A stretch of DNA of 64,000 nt from Leptasterias polaris (GCA_037783415.1 JAZGTN010000074.1:620001-684000); one strand, 5' to 3'; positions 1 through 11,360 are shown, counted from the stretch's first letter. Notes: generated by a model not told the origin, from the sequence alone. Numbers and translations are program-made.

Positions 1-270
1 CTTGCACCAAGATTCTACTTGGTTTTTATGTTTAATGTACCAAGTTTAATCTTGTCATCCAAAAGGTACCATGATAAGGTTCTGCATGCGTGCCTTGCAA
101 GTGTTACAAACAAGAGTTACTACTAGATGGCGTTGCACTAATCAATGCTGCTGATACACTGAGTTCAGTACAATGCAGCAAACACTTGTAGCACTGGATG
201 GAAAAGCTTCTTGACTTGTTTTCAAATCCACTAGATGTAGTTCATCTACATATTGTTAAACACATACAAT

Positions 271-1154
271 GAATGTGAACTAGGCCCTGCCATTACTTGG
301 CCATGTGTCTATCACCTGGAATATACTACTGTGTCAATGAATGTGAACTAGGCCCTGCCATTACTTGGCCATGTGTCTATCACCTGGAATATACTACTGT
401 GTCAATGAATGTGAACTAGGCCCTGCCATTACTTGGCCATGTGTCTATCACCTGGAATATACTACTGTGTCAATGAATGTGAACTAGGCCCTGCCATTAC
501 TTGGCCATGTGTCTATCACCTGGAATATACTACTGTGTCAATGAATGTGAACTAGGCCCTGCCATTACTTGGCCATGTGTCTATCACCTGGAATATACTA
601 CTGTGTCAATGAATGTGAACTAGGCCCTGCCATTACTTGGCCATGTGTCTATCACCTGGAATATACTACTGTGTCAATGAATGTGAACTAGGCCCTGCCA
701 TTACTTGGCCATGTGTCTATCACCTGGAATATACTACTGTGTCAATGAATGTGAACTAGGCCCTGCCATTACTTGGCCATGTGTCTATCACCTGGAATAT
801 ACTACTGTGTCAATGAATGTGAACTAGGCCCTGCCATTACTTGGCCATGTGTCTATCACCTGGAATATACTACTGTGTCAATGAATGTGAACTAGGCCCT
901 GCCATTACTTGGCCATGTGTCTATCACCTGGAATATACTACTGTGTCAATGAATGTGAACTAGGCCCTGCCATTACTTGGCCATGTGTCTATCACCTGGA
1001 ATATACTACTGTGTCAATGAATGTGAACTAGGCCCTGCCATTACTTGGCCATGTGTCTATCACCTGGAATATACTACTGTGTCAATGAATGTGAACTAGG
1101 CCCTGCCATTACTTGGCCATGTGTCTATCACCTGGAATATACTACTGTGTCAAG
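271..1154. repeat. 68-bp satellite, 13 copies
   Basis: Exactly 13 consecutive units of 68 bases span 884 bases, starting GAATGTGAACTAGGCCCTGC. The copies look identical by eye. The array lies 250 bases beyond the stop codon of the BCL9-like gene, so it could be inside its 3' UTR or just past it. Bases 1-270 on the left show no gene or recognisable element. Confidence 0.95.
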
Positions 1155-1273
1155 TGATTCCAACCAATGTACACAAAATGTAAATCCATTAGATCCCTTT
1201 ATAATTATTAGTGACAGTTAGCCCTTTATGCAGCATTGTATAATTCCTATCAGCAAAAAGTCAATACTACATT

Positions 1274-1357
1274 CCCATGCTAGTATTGATGTCACACTTT
1301 ACACTGCAACAGTTTCCCATGCTAGTATTGATGTCACACTTTACACTGCAACAGTCA
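1274..1357. repeat. 42-bp direct duplication
   Basis: CCCATGCTAGTATTGATGTC begins two adjacent identical 42-base units, immediately beyond the gene's stop codon. Confidence 0.9.
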
Positions 1358-1403
1358 GTCATCTCTGGCACAATCAAGCTGGGCAGTATCAAATGTGAAG
1401 GGT

Positions 1404-4400
1404 TCATTTTGGCATATTATTATAGCCATGCATAATGGAATCCCCCATTGCCATATTGGAGCCTGGTAGTCCATGGGGTCCATATCCCGTTGGGTAAGGC
1501 ATCTGTTGACCCATAGCATTGGACATAGGCATTCCCATAGGAGGCCCACTATATTGCATTGTATGACGAGGAGCTCCCACATATCCAGGTAATTGTTGTC
1601 TTGGTCTATTGGATGCAGGATATCCCTGTGGATACATAGACTCTGGACCACACATTCTAGCTGATGGACCTGGCATACGCTGGGATGGCCCAAAGGATGG
1701 TGTCATGGACGGTGGGTTACCAGTCACCATTTCTAATGGGAATGGCATTTGTATTTGTTTTGGTGCTGGTCCTTGTCCCTGTGGTCCTGGTGCATTAGAT
1801 GGGTTTAGATGCGGATTACCAGACTGTGCTTGGGGTGCAGGAGTAGGATTTCCCTGGGGGAAATATTGCAATGTTTGCTTTGGTCCTTTACCATCTGGGA
1901 GTAATGGTGGTGAGAAGCGACTCTGTAATAATGACAATGGGCTAGGTGATGACGTATGAATGGTTCTCCCAACTTGAGATTGGCTTATTGGCTTAGATTC
2001 ACTCTGCATTAAATTGGAATCTCTGGGGTTACCGTCAATATGCATTATGGGTGATCCGCCAGGAGCCATACCACTAGTCCTTCCCATAGGTCCAACACTA
2101 TGACCCATGGTAGGGGGAACACCCCCTAAGTTTCTTTGCATTTGCTTTGGTCCTGGGAATCTATTAGGCATACTGTGCATTCCACGCATATCCTGCATTC
2201 CTGTATTGTTGAGCATATTGCCATGCATTGGGTGAAAGCCCATTGGTCCATCCATAGGGTGATGATGATCAAATCCCATGCCATGTGACTCAATAATAGG
2301 ACTACGGGATGCCATTCTTGTCTGAGCAGTCATTCCTTGCTGTTGCATCATAGTTGGCTGTGAGGACATCATTCTCTGTTGTGACATCATTCCTGCCTGT
2401 GAAGTCACCATACCACCATGTGACATCATTCCAGGTTGTGAGGTCATATTTCCATGTGATAACATCATTTCCTCTGGTGGCATACATGGATTCCCATGTG
2501 GAGGACCCATTCTTGCTTGTGACATCATTAATCCCTGTCTTGGCCCCATATTGGCTTGTGACATCATTTGTTGTGACATTGGCATTCTTGTTTGCATCAT
2601 GCCTGGTGGATGATGCATAGCATCATGTGGTGTCATAGGTTGTGGTGACATCATACCAGTCATTCCTGCTGGATGGGAGGCCATCATTTCTTGTTGTGAT
2701 GTCATAATTCCATGTGGTGTCATCATCTCTGGATGCTGTGGCCGAATCATTCCAGAATGAGAAATCATTCCAACATGTCCAAGGTGTGAGGATCCTTTAT
2801 CTGCAACACTAGGACCAGATTGTGGTGACATCATGCATGGATGTGAACTCATCTCTTGTGATGTTGATATCCTTGGATGTGTCATCATGCCTGGCTGCGA
2901 CGTCATCATGCCCGACTGTGAAGTCATCATTCCCGACTGTGATGTCATCATTCCTGACTGTGATGTCATCATTCCTGGTTGTGATGTCATCATTCCTGGT
3001 TGTGATGTCATCATTCCCGACTGTGATGTCATCATTCCCGACTGTGATGCCATCATTCCTGACTGTGATGTCATCATTCCTGGTTGTAATGGCATAACAC
3101 CTGTTTGAGTCGTCATGGGAATAACACCTGTTTGAGTCGTCATAGACTCAGATTGCGAATTTCCACTATTTTGAGCGGTTATCATTCTTTGTTGTGGAGC
3201 CATGATTTGAGGGTGAGAATTATCTGGCTGGGATCTAATAATTGTCGATTGCGAGTTCATATTTTCCCCCGTTTGGCCCATTATTTCTGGCCCAACTGGG
3301 CTACCTGGACCAAAATGCTGTAACCGTCCACTGGACTTGGATGACTCTTTTGAAGCCTTCTGATAAAATGTTGATGCATACTGTTGAAGGTCTTCTCCTC
3401 GTGGAGGGAAGTTGGGCGCTTTATCTCTATTCAATTGGCTGGGTGGAAAGTTAACAAGCCTTTGTTGTGGAGCAGATGCATTTGTCCCACTGCCCACACT
3501 TTCTGAAGGCTTCTGAGTGGATGGAATTTGTGCATTAGGTCCATCACTGGGTTTGGAATTACTTGATTCAGAGTTAGACTTTGCTGTTGGTGGCGTCAAA
3601 CTGCTTGGTGTAGAAACGCTTTGTCTACTTCCATTATTAGGAGCGGAATTAGGGGTTCCAGGTTGTGATCCTCCAGCCTGACTTATTCTTACAACTGACT
3701 GTACATTTGCATCACCTGCAGGTGTTCCAGATTGAGGGGGTCTTGGCGATTGGTCTATGTTGTTACCAGGAGTACGTGCTTTACTAGCCTTAGTAGAATC
3801 CCCAACAGGAGTGTTGGGAGTTGATACAGATGTTGGAGTGGGTGGCTGGTGACTGGGTCTGAAAGGACTTCCCTGTTGTGGTGACATTGGTTGACGAGAT
3901 ACTTGGCCAGCTTGAGTGCTTGGTATTTGCTGAGACCCAATTGTGACTGATCCTGTGGTAGCTGAGCTTCCTGACGTTTGAACAGGACCTGTTGGCAAGC
4001 TTCCACTTGCATTAACTGTAGTTACTTTACCTGATGTAATCAGGTTAGATTTCAATTCATTTCCAGTAGGCACCTGACCAGTCGACACCTGACCAGTTGG
4101 CACCTGACCAGTCGGCACCTGACCAGTCGGCAATTGGCCAGTAGTTGAAGGAGGAACAGATCCCGAGGCTGGAAGAGAATTTGTTCTGTTGGACCTTGGC
4201 GATGGCTGTCCTGATGGAATATGATGAGGGGACATTGGAAAGGGTGTAGATTGGTTCATTGCCAGTGTACCAGGTCCAGAGAGGCTAGAGCGTCTAGGCA
4301 TGGTAGGTGTGGCAGCATTATGAGTTCCATGATAGGGAGGTGGTGGGGGCATTCCTTGTCCTGTCTGACCAGGCATATCTTGCATTGGCATTCCTTGACC

Positions 4401-6077
4401 AGGCATACCTGGCATACCAGAACCAGTCATACCTGGACCTACTGTTCCCTGATTTGATATATCCATATCTGCCCCTGGCATGCATCTATTTATTGTTGGA
4501 GGCAATCCATGATCTCCTGGTAGTCCATGTGGTATACCTGGACCTAAACTAGGTCCTGGTCCCATGCCAATTCCAATACCAGGTCCACTTGGCATTCCGT
4601 GGTGATAAGGTCCCATATCAATAGGATCCCGATATCCTGCTCCATGAAGCTCAGGTATAGGGCCATGTCCAATCTTCATTTGTTCTGTAGCAATTTTCCT
4701 TCGTTTCAATGCATAAAATTCATGTTGAAGTTTGTACCATTCTTTTTGTGGTGGTGTCATGTTATCCCAATCTGGTGGTGGTGGCATGATGATTTGCTCT
4801 TGGGCCATACGGTGCTCTGGTGACAATCCCATTGCAGGGTCTGGATTGTCCATGTTAGGATGTGGCCCCATATTGGGTAGGTGCATAATGGGTCTCTGTT
4901 GAGGTCCCATCATACCTGCTGGTCCTGGTGGTCTCATCATTCCAGGTCCTGAGTTCATCATATTACCTTGTGGTGAGCCCATTCCTCCACTAGGTGACAC
5001 TAATCTCCCAGGGGTAGGAGACCTGGTCTGATGCTCTTCAGGAAACAGCAACCGTTGCATTTCTTTGAGAGTTCTTAATCTTTCCTCTCTATGTCTCAAC
5101 TGCTCCGGTGTTGGATTGTCAATTTGCTGAGGTGGCTTATAGTTGGGCATTTCAAATGGCATTCCTGGACCAGAAACTGGAGAAAAGGGTGCCATTTCAG
5201 GGTGTTCCTGTGACTGGCTACCTTCAGAATATGGTCTGTTTGTCATCATTGTCTCATGACACGGTGACATCATTGATGATTGCTGATGTGGCATCATGGG
5301 TAATTGAGATCCACTGCCCTGCTGCTGTTGCATCATTCTCATTTGTTGCTCCTGTTGCCAAGCCAAATTTGCAAGGTTAGGAGTCTTTTTGTTGCAAGGA
5401 GGATTTTCCCACAATGCACTAGGGTCCAGATTTTCTGTTTCTGTTGCCTCCATTTGAAACAGAGGTCCAGACTGTGGCTGTGTGCCTTGTAGTGGAGGTC
5501 GCATTCCCATGTTTGGAATTCCAGGCATTTGCTGTGGATGGGGTGGAAACTGGCCAGGTCCAAAAGGTTGTTGAGGAAATGGTCCAAAATTTGAAGCTGG
5601 CGGCATGTTATGAGGTCCTTGGGTCATATTTGGTTGTAACTGTTGTGAAGAGGATGGAGGCCGTTTTCTCTTAGATGATTTGGACTTACTGGATTTGGTG
5701 GTAACTGTCGTAGTGGCAACATTTGAGTCACTTTGCTTGCCTGTATTTCCATCACTTGTGACATTTTTGTGGGAAGCTGTTTGATTCTTACTGGGATTAT
5801 TACTGTCTGTGTTGATTGAATTGGGTCTATCTGGGCGTTTCCGTCCACCACTTGTTTTGACATTTACAAGTTCATTATTGACTGTGTCCATCACCTGTGG
5901 TTGAGCTTGATGATGAGGTATTGCATGATGCTGAACCTGTTGATTCATTAGCATTCCTTGCATTGGATTACCATTGTTAGGATCCATCATCATAGGCTGA
6001 CCTTGATTCAAGGTTGTATGCTGTGGATTCTGTGTAGGCATGTTGTCTTGTGGGTGCATCACATCTGGAAGTGTATC
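1404..6077 (-). CDS. BCL9: Coding exon 12: BCL9 HD2 and long C-terminal tail
   Basis: This 4,674-base exon encodes residues 478-2034 and the stop, with acceptor TTATTTCAG|GATACA. HD2 (about 799-825) reads TPEQLRHREERLRTLKEMQR then LLFPEE, matching the beta-catenin-binding helix LEHRERSLQTLRDIQRMLFP of BCL9. A basic KSSKSKSSKRKRPP segment near residue 600 is a likely nuclear localisation signal. A later conserved-looking block near 912-940 reads TPPQKEWYKLQHEFYALKRR. The tail is rich in Met, Pro, Gln, Gly and Ser, with pentapeptide GQVPT and heptapeptide MMTSQ(S/P)G repeats. Near 1852-1882 an SPLSLLQSRF...TLQYFP block breaks the low complexity. Possible poly(A) signals are only variants: TATAAA on the minus strand at 1198-1203 and ATTAAA at 31-36 and 45-50. 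Confidence 0.93.
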   Translation of the reverse strand, partial: DTLPDVMHPQDNMPTQNPQHTTLNQGQPMMMDPNNGNPMQGMLMNQQVQHHAIPHHQAQPQVMDTVNNELVNVKTSGGRKRPDRPNSINTDSNNPSKNQTASHKNVTSDGNTGKQSDSNVATTTVTTKSSKSKSSKRKRPPSSSQQLQPNMTQGPHNMPPASNFGPFPQQPFGPGQFPPHPQQMPGIPNMGMRPPLQGTQPQSGPLFQMEATETENLDPSALWENPPCNKKTPNLANLAWQQEQQMRMMQQQQGSGSQLPMMPHQQSSMMSPCHETMMTNRPYSEGSQSQEHPEMAPFSPVSGPGMPFEMPNYKPPQQIDNPTPEQLRHREERLRTLKEMQRLLFPEEHQTRSPTPGRLVSPSGGMGSPQGNMMNSGPGMMRPPGPAGMMGPQQRPIMHLPNMGPHPNMDNPDPAMGLSPEHRMAQEQIIMPPPPDWDNMTPPQKEWYKLQHEFYALKRRKIATEQMKIGHGPIPELHGAGYRDPIDMGPYHHGMPSGPGIGIGMGPGPSLGPGIPHGLPGDHGLPPTINRCMPGADMDISNQGTVGPGMTGSGMPGMPGQGMPMQDMPGQTGQGMPPPPPYHGTHNAATPTMPRRSSLSGPGTLAMNQSTPFPMSPHHIPSGQPSPRSNRTNSLPASGSVPPSTTGQLPTGQVPTGQVPTGQVSTGQVPTGNELKSNLITSGKVTTVNASGSLPTGPVQTSGSSATTGSVTIGSQQIPSTQAGQVSRQPMSPQQGSPFRPSHQPPTPTSVSTPNTPVGDSTKASKARTPGNNIDQSPRPPQSGTPAGDANVQSVVRISQAGGSQPGTPNSAPNNGSRQSVSTPSSLTPPTAKSNSESSNSKPSDGPNAQIPSTQKPSESVGSGTNASAPQQRLVNFPPSQLNRDKAPNFPPRGEDLQQYASTFYQKASKESSKSSGRLQHFGPGSPVGPEIMGQTGENMNSQSTIIRSQPDNSHPQIMAPQQRMITAQNSGNSQSESMTTQTGVIPMTTQTGVMPLQPGMMTSQSGMMASQSGMMTSQSGMMTSQPGMMTSQPGMMTSQSGMMTSQSGMMTSQSGMMTSQPGMMTHPRISTSQEMSSHPCMMSPQSGPSVADKGSSHLGHVGMISHSGMIRPQHPEMMTPHGIMTSQQEMMASHPAGMTGMMSPQPMTPHDAMHHPPGMMQTRMPMSQQMMSQANMGPRQGLMMSQARMGPPHGNPCMPPEEMMLSHGNMTSQPGMMSHGGMVTSQAGMMSQQRMMSSQPTMMQQQGMTAQTRMASRSPIIESHGMGFDHHHPMDGPMGFHPMHGNMLNNTGMQDMRGMHSMPNRFPGPKQMQRNLGGVPPTMGHSVGPMGRTSGMAPGGSPIMHIDGNPRDSNLMQSESKPISQSQVGRTIHTSSPSPLSLLQSRFSPPLLPDGKGPKQTLQYFPQGNPTPAPQAQSGNPHLNPSNAPGPQGQGPAPKQIQMPFPLEMVTGNPPSMTPSFGPSQRMPGPSARMCGPESMYPQGYPASNRPRQQLPGYVGAPRHTMQYSGPPMGMPMSNAMGQQMPYPTGYGPHGLPGSNMAMGDSIMHGYNNMPK
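2870..3095 (-). repeat. Coding 21-bp minisatellite (MMTSQxG heptapeptide)
   Basis: About ten near-tandem 21-base units lie inside coding exon 12 and keep the frame. On the minus strand they read ATGATGACATCACAG plus TCGGGA or CCAGGA, giving MMTSQSG or MMTSQPG. Weaker copies continue to about 2340. The array is Met-rich and likely disordered, and copy number may vary between alleles. Confidence 0.9.
4066..4138 (-). repeat. Coding 15-bp repeat (GQVPT pentapeptide)
   Basis: Five units of 15 bases encode (P/S)TGQV in frame inside exon 12, residues about 1124-1148. One unit has Ser for Pro and the last is GQLPT. Confidence 0.85.
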
Positions 6078-6716
6078 CTGAAATAAAAAATATATAAATA
6101 AAAAATGCACTTTGGATGTAGTGAGTTTCAACCAATATACAATAAAAGCGGAAAACAATAATTTAAATAAGCTGCAAAAATGTGTACAGCACTTTTTGGT
6201 GAGTGAAATGAGATTGGCAGGGTTGCTCTTTATCTGTTTTTGTGGTGTTACTTATAAGTTACAAAATGTGTATGACCATATTGTCTGTTACTGACATATG
6301 AGAATCTGCAAGAAATAAAGTCAGTTTCAAGTAAGCACAGGGGTTGACAAATCCTATACCAGGTACCTTGAACACTCAAAATCGGCCAGCAGCCAAGTCC
6401 GATGGAAAACACTTAATTTCATCATCAGACACAAATGAAACTAAAAGTATGAGTAAAGTATTAGCCTGAGACATGTTTACAGAATGGGTCCAATTTCTCA
6501 CGTATGGGCATTTATTTGATTTTCATGTTAATAGCAGGATTTTGAGGATTTTACATTTCGGAACTGTGATTGTGAAAGTTAAATTCATGTTCATTAAATG
6601 TGTGCGATTTTCTTTCTTATAGGTTAAAATTGAAACTAACAATAACAGTGATGGTATTATTAACACATTCAATTCTATTCCAGAAATCCTACAAATACAC
6701 ACAATACATCATCAAT

Positions 6717-7070
6717 AATAATAATAATAATAATATGGATTTATATCGCGCTTTATCACACCCAAGGGCGTCTCAAAGCGCTCATTATTACCCCTGGTCA
6801 CTGGGCCATTTATTTCATTCCTTAAACCATCTCAGCTCCCTGGGGAGTATACAGCCTGTGCTGCAATATATGCGCTACAAGGCTAAATCAATCACAAGAA
6901 CCATCTCTGCCCTCACAGGTACCCATTTTACCCCTGGGTGGAGAGAAGCAATTATAGTTAAGTGTCTTGCTCAGGGACACAAGTGTCACGACCGGGACTC
7001 GAACCCACACTCTGCTGAACAGAAACACAAGAGCTTGAGTTCGGTGCTCTTAACCACTCGGCCACGACAC
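6717..7070 (-). mobile_element. tRNA-derived SINE, family A (GTGTCGTGGCCGAG)
   Basis: On the minus strand the element starts GTGTCGTGGCCGAGTGGTTA (Leu/Ser tRNA-like box A) and has a box B GGGTTCGAGTCCC. It has a body with ACCCAGGGGTAAAA and ends GCGCGATATAAATCCATATT followed by ATT repeats. It lies in intron 11. Confidence 0.88.
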
Positions 7071-7467
7071 TCCAACCAACATATTCAATCAACATTCAAC
7101 ATTTACCATCTGATGAATCTTATACTAACTTTGCAATCATTTCCTGTATACAGATGGCTTTCTAAAATGCTTTTTATGATTTTTTCAACCCATAAAATCC
7201 AGGAGCTGTTCTGTTGCACCTGCACCACCAGAAGCCCCCTTAGGAACACCTGTTGTGAACCACCGCGCTGCAACAGCGATTGACTTCAAAAGATTTGGAA
7301 TTAGATCCCACCACTAAAAATGGTCTTGCCCAGGAAATGAAACACACACCACATTGGGACCACCATTTACACCACGAACAATACAAATCTGATGCAATCA
7401 CATCGTTTCCAATATTTTCAGGCTGGTATTCTTTGATGTCATGCAACTTGACAATTACAAATCGCAA

Positions 7468-7855
7468 TTAAATAATAGTATATGGCACTTAATCACAGCC
7501 AGCAGCATCTCAAAACGCTCACTATTTTTCTACAAGGTATGGGGAACTTTGTTTGAATTATAAGACCCAATTATTTACATAGCACCATGTAATGGTTCAC
7601 AAGGTGCTGTGGTGCAAACTCTACATCCTACCATATATCTGAAAAGACTGGGCGATAAGTGTACTAGGTACTTTTACATGCATTACACAACCCAGGGGAA
7701 CTTTGGCTTTACGTCCCATCTGAAGGACGAAGCAATAATGGTTAAGTTTCTTGCTTAAGTACACAAGAGTCAAGAGCGGGACTCAAATCCACACTCTGCT
7801 AATTGCAACACCAGAGCTTGTGTCGAGTGCGCGACTGCTCGACCACAACACGCCA
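7468..7855 (-). mobile_element. Diverged family A SINE
   Basis: The minus strand has a degenerate CGTGTTGTGGTCGAGCAG head and box B GATTTGAGTCCCG, then the CCTTCAGATGGGACGTAAAG-type body seen in the 27.46 kb copy. It is in intron 11, 0.4 kb from the 6.7 kb SINE. The 7,100-7,460 stretch between them shows no recognised element. Confidence 0.75.
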
Positions 7856-8027
7856 CAAATAAGATGCACCAATGTCCAAATTTTGATGCATAAAACCATC
7901 ATGTTCAATGGCTGATTCCCCTGCATATACTGTACCAAGGCAAATAAAAGTGGCCAGACATGTGCGATTTTAATGGACAAATGTGTGTACCAGCTACTGT
8001 ATTAGATAACCCTACGAGTATTGTTAC

Positions 8028-8227
8028 CTGTTCAGGATGTAGATAGTCTCTGTGTGCAGCTTGTGATCTATGATAAGATAATATAGAGTCAGCTTGTCCA
8101 GTATAGATGGCCTGTGCAGCTTGGTTAGCCATACGTGTAGAGAATACAAACACTTGTTGACTTCCTGCCATAGGAAAATGGGATGGCTGTTGATAGTGCA
8201 TAACATGTGGAGACATTCCAGCACCAT
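8028..8227 (-). CDS. BCL9: Coding exon 11: BCL9 HD1 exon
   Basis: The borders are AAACTCAG|ATGGTG and CTGAACAG|GTAACA, phase 1 to phase 0, residues 411-477. It contains VFVFSTRMANQAAQAIYTGQ followed by ADSILSYH, closely following the HD1 consensus VYVFSTEMANKAAEAVLKGQ of BCL9/BCL9L. HD1 in Legless/BCL9 binds the Pygopus PHD finger and shapes its reading of methylated H3K4. The core V-x-V-F-S-T-x-x-A-N and G-Q positions are kept, so the interaction is likely conserved. Confidence 0.93.
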
Positions 8228-9087
8228 CTGAGTTTAAAAAGACAACAATTACTTGGTTGACCAATAAACTATTACAAGTACAACCTCAGAGATGTGTTTC
8301 ATGATAGCATATAAAGCTGACTACACAAATCTAAAAAAGGATACATGGCTTTAAAGCTCTCCCAAAAAGTATAACTCAGTGATTCTGCATTTCATACAAC
8401 CTGTTTTAATTCCTTCAAGTAATAAGATATAATAAAAACAATGGACAACTTTAAATTTTAAACTTTAATTTGTATTACTTGATCAAATATCAGTATGAAC
8501 AGTTTATGTGAATTTGTTTTGTCAAACTCACTCCTGTCTCTATTACAAAAAAAGTGTTTTCTATTTTCTAACTGAAATTGAGCACATAAACCCTAACAAA
8601 ACATGAATTATTTGTTTTTCCATTTTGTGGGAAACAAGATAAAGATTTTCACTAGTTAGTTAAATCATCAGCACATTTTCACTAGTTGTTTAACTGTCAC
8701 ATTAGGTTGGGCCACTCATAGCAGTGTAAAGCCAGCCCCTGCCAGTTGTTCAAAGTCAATACAATTTCAACTTGCTCCTATCAGCCTTTCCCAAAACTAT
8801 GAGTAGTCAATAGCCAAAGAAACAAATCCTTATAAATAATGTACCTTGCTTACTTATTTTTTATAACAAGCTTCCGAAAAGAGCTGAGAATGTGACAGAA
8901 AGACAAACCCCCCCCCCCCCACCTCCCACCCAAAGTGTTCTGTGAATTGTGTGGCCTTTTGTGTGAGCTTTGGCATCCTGTGTGTATTGTATTGTATTGC
9001 ACAAAATTTAATTGCAGGTGGGATTTTTTTGTTGCGCAGTTAGATAATTTTGGGGGTTGAACAAAAAACAAAAAAAACTATTTAATA

Positions 9088-9232
9088 GGGATAGATAGCT
9101 CAGTTGGTAGAGCACTGGCACGTTAATCTGAAAGTCGTTGGTTCAAATCCCGCTCTAGTAATTTTGTCCTTATTCAACCCCAAGTCATTTAAAATTTACC
9201 CAGTCAGTTTCCCTGTGGTTCATTATTTGATG
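9088..9232 (+). mobile_element. tRNA-derived SINE, family B (TAGCTCAGTTGGTAGAG)
   Basis: The head GATAGCTCAGTTGGTAGAGC is a good tRNA box A, and GGTTCAAATCCCG is box B. The anticodon arm is mispaired, so this is not a functional tRNA. The tail ATTTAAAATTTACCCAGTCA and CCCTGTGGTTCATTATTTG is shared with other copies. It lies in intron 10. Confidence 0.85.
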
Positions 9233-9473
9233 TAAGAGAACTTTGTTAGGAAAAGCCATGAACTAACCCTCCCAATGGATATCCGGCAATGAATGTGATA
9301 AAGACAAATCTCCTGGTTCTTATTTGATGAAAATGTGAATCAAATGAGCATTGTGATTGATATTTTTGATGAAGTAACTGCGAGTTCCATGCCACCGCTT
9401 TGTATATTGTAAGAGCACAATTAACAGATTTTTGTGTGTCTTTTGCTCGTCTAGAAAATGACTCATAAATTCT

Positions 9474-9605
9474 GAATATTTGTGTGTGAATGAGTTCATT
9501 TTTGCAGACAGTATTGCCAATACATATATCAACCATCATGAATATTTGTGTGTGAATGAGTTCATTTTTGCAGACAGTATTGCCAATACATATATCAACC
9601 ATCAT
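9474..9605. repeat. 66-bp tandem duplication
   Basis: GAATATTTGTGTGTGAATGA starts two adjacent 66-base copies in intron 10. Sixty-six is a multiple of three, so a spurious open frame passes through both. No gene is supported here. Confidence 0.9.
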
Positions 9606-10071
9606 GAATTTTTTACAGTTTTGTAGTTGTGAAATAAATATGAAATAAGACGAATAAATACATCAACAATCACAAAGAGTATATTGCAAGGTTTATTTTA
9701 GTATAAAACTTCTTAATTGCAACATAAAGTTGGGACGTTACCCGGCTTTGAACAACGAAGTGTTGGGAATATTTGTTCAGTGTACAAATAATTCCATCAC
9801 AGCTGAACATTATGTGTGTATTGTTTGATTTACTTTTGGAGGAGATGAGTGCATTATAAATCCTTATTACTATTTTTCTCAAAACCAATATTTTACCGTA
9901 ACTTTACAGATCTCGGCACCAAAAGAAAACAATGACAAAAGTTTAAATTGTTCCCTCATGTACACACACATGTATCTTTCAATTGTAATTAAAACATTGA
10001 GTAATTTTTCAGTTGATTACAATTTTTGACATTTTTTTATCATTTGGTGACAAGTAGTTACTGCCCTCCCA

Positions 10072-10216
10072 TGAGGAAATAAAAGATTTGCAACGAGGTC
10101 CTTAAATGCTCATTTAAAACCATGCAGGGTGAAATCCTTAAATTGCATGGCAACAACCCTGTATGGTTTTAAATGGGCATTTAAGACCGAGTCACCACTC
10201 TTCCTTTCCCATTCAT
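10072..10216. mobile_element. Degenerate foldback element, relative of the 28.06 kb hairpin
   Basis: Two arms (CCTTAAATGCTCATTTAAAA and TTTTAAATGGGCATTTAAGA) face each other around a central gap, flanked by AATAAAAGA and CTTCCTTTCCCATTCATAAA. Layout and motifs match the near-perfect hairpin at 27,976-28,141. Confidence 0.7.
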
Positions 10217-10812
10217 AAAAACCTTTCCATTAAAAACACAAAAAGACCCTGTAAAAATTGAGAACAAATCTGACAGTTTAGCCTTAGCTCACCTCAACTC
10301 TGCATTGAATTTCTATAGATGCGTGTGTTGAGCAATTAGTAACTTATGGAGCAAGTTTCAAACTTGTGCACTTATGTTTCAAACTATAGCACAAGACAAA
10401 CTATCTCCTCTCGGCCAAACAGAATGGATAAACTGTCCCAGGTATATATGAAATTAGAGTGAAAAATACCACTGAATCAAAAACATAACGCCTATTGACT
10501 TCAAACACAACCCACAGTGAATCCTGTTAAATTATCCTGTCTGTCAAGTTTGGTTGCTGATTTGTTTGGAATCATATGAATTATCAAACACTAAAAGGCT
10601 AACAAGTGAGCATAGGAAAAATGTACATGAAGTGACTCCAAAAACCTTGACCCTTATACGTTTACATTTAAATAATGTGCCTACATAATAAATTGGTTTC
10701 AAGCAATGCAATTAATTTGAAAATTAAACCATGAGTTTAAACTGTGTGCAGAGCTTTAATAGAAATGTTATTTAATCAATTAATTGATTGACTGATTTGA
10801 CTGTACATGTAC

Positions 10813-10938
10813 CTGATACTTGATTCTTGTCTCCATTGACTTTGTTCATCTTGATGTTATCTGCATCATTACTGCACCAATCCATCTCCTTTACTTTAGC
10901 TTCACTTTTCCGCTTGCTTCGAGGTGGCACTTTCTCAT
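10813..10938 (-). CDS. BCL9: Coding exon 10: basic pre-HD1 segment
   Basis: The borders are TATTACAG|ATGAGA and GTATCAG|GTACAT, phase 1 to phase 1, residues 369-410. It encodes PPRSKRKSEAKVKEMDW followed by CSNDADNIKMNKVNGDKNQ. The basic RSKRKS cluster then an Asn/Asp-rich stretch recalls the region shortly before HD1 in vertebrate BCL9. That likeness is judged by eye and is weak on its own. The splice phase matches both neighbours. Confidence 0.77.
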
Positions 10939-11360
10939 CTGTAATACAAACGACAGTTTTGTATTTTCTTTTGTTTTTATTAGCATCTTGAAAGTACTTT
11001 GATCTGTTGAGTTTATTCCTACTAGGTGCCAATGCCAAGTGGAGGTTAAGAATCGGCCCATTGTGGTGATCTTAGTTCTGTCAAAATGGTGAGGTTTCGT
11101 TTCTTTAGAGGGTACTGTGCAAGTACCACTTGTTTTCATACACTTGAGCTGTTTCTCAAAACAACTTAATGAAGGGTAGGTACCAAACATTCTAGACAGA
11201 TACAGCGGCTAAACTACGGCTAGTTTGGTACTCTGCTTCATGTTTGATTACATGAGCATCATTTAACAAACTTGGCAACATGATTGTATTAAGATCGTTG
11301 CCCATAATCATCAAAGTGTGCAGTCTTACATGTATAACTAGTGTTTCAATTAAAAACAAA

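Noticed and set aside
2354..3108. Several plus-strand frames opposite the BCL9 exon
   Set aside because: Shadows of the in-frame 21-bp repeat on the true coding strand.
6600..7283. A 227-codon plus-strand frame in intron 11
   Set aside because: It runs across a minus-strand SINE and flanking repeats.
9088..9165. A functional tRNA gene
   Set aside because: Box A and box B are good, but the anticodon and acceptor stems do not pair, and the same head with a shared tail recurs as a SINE.
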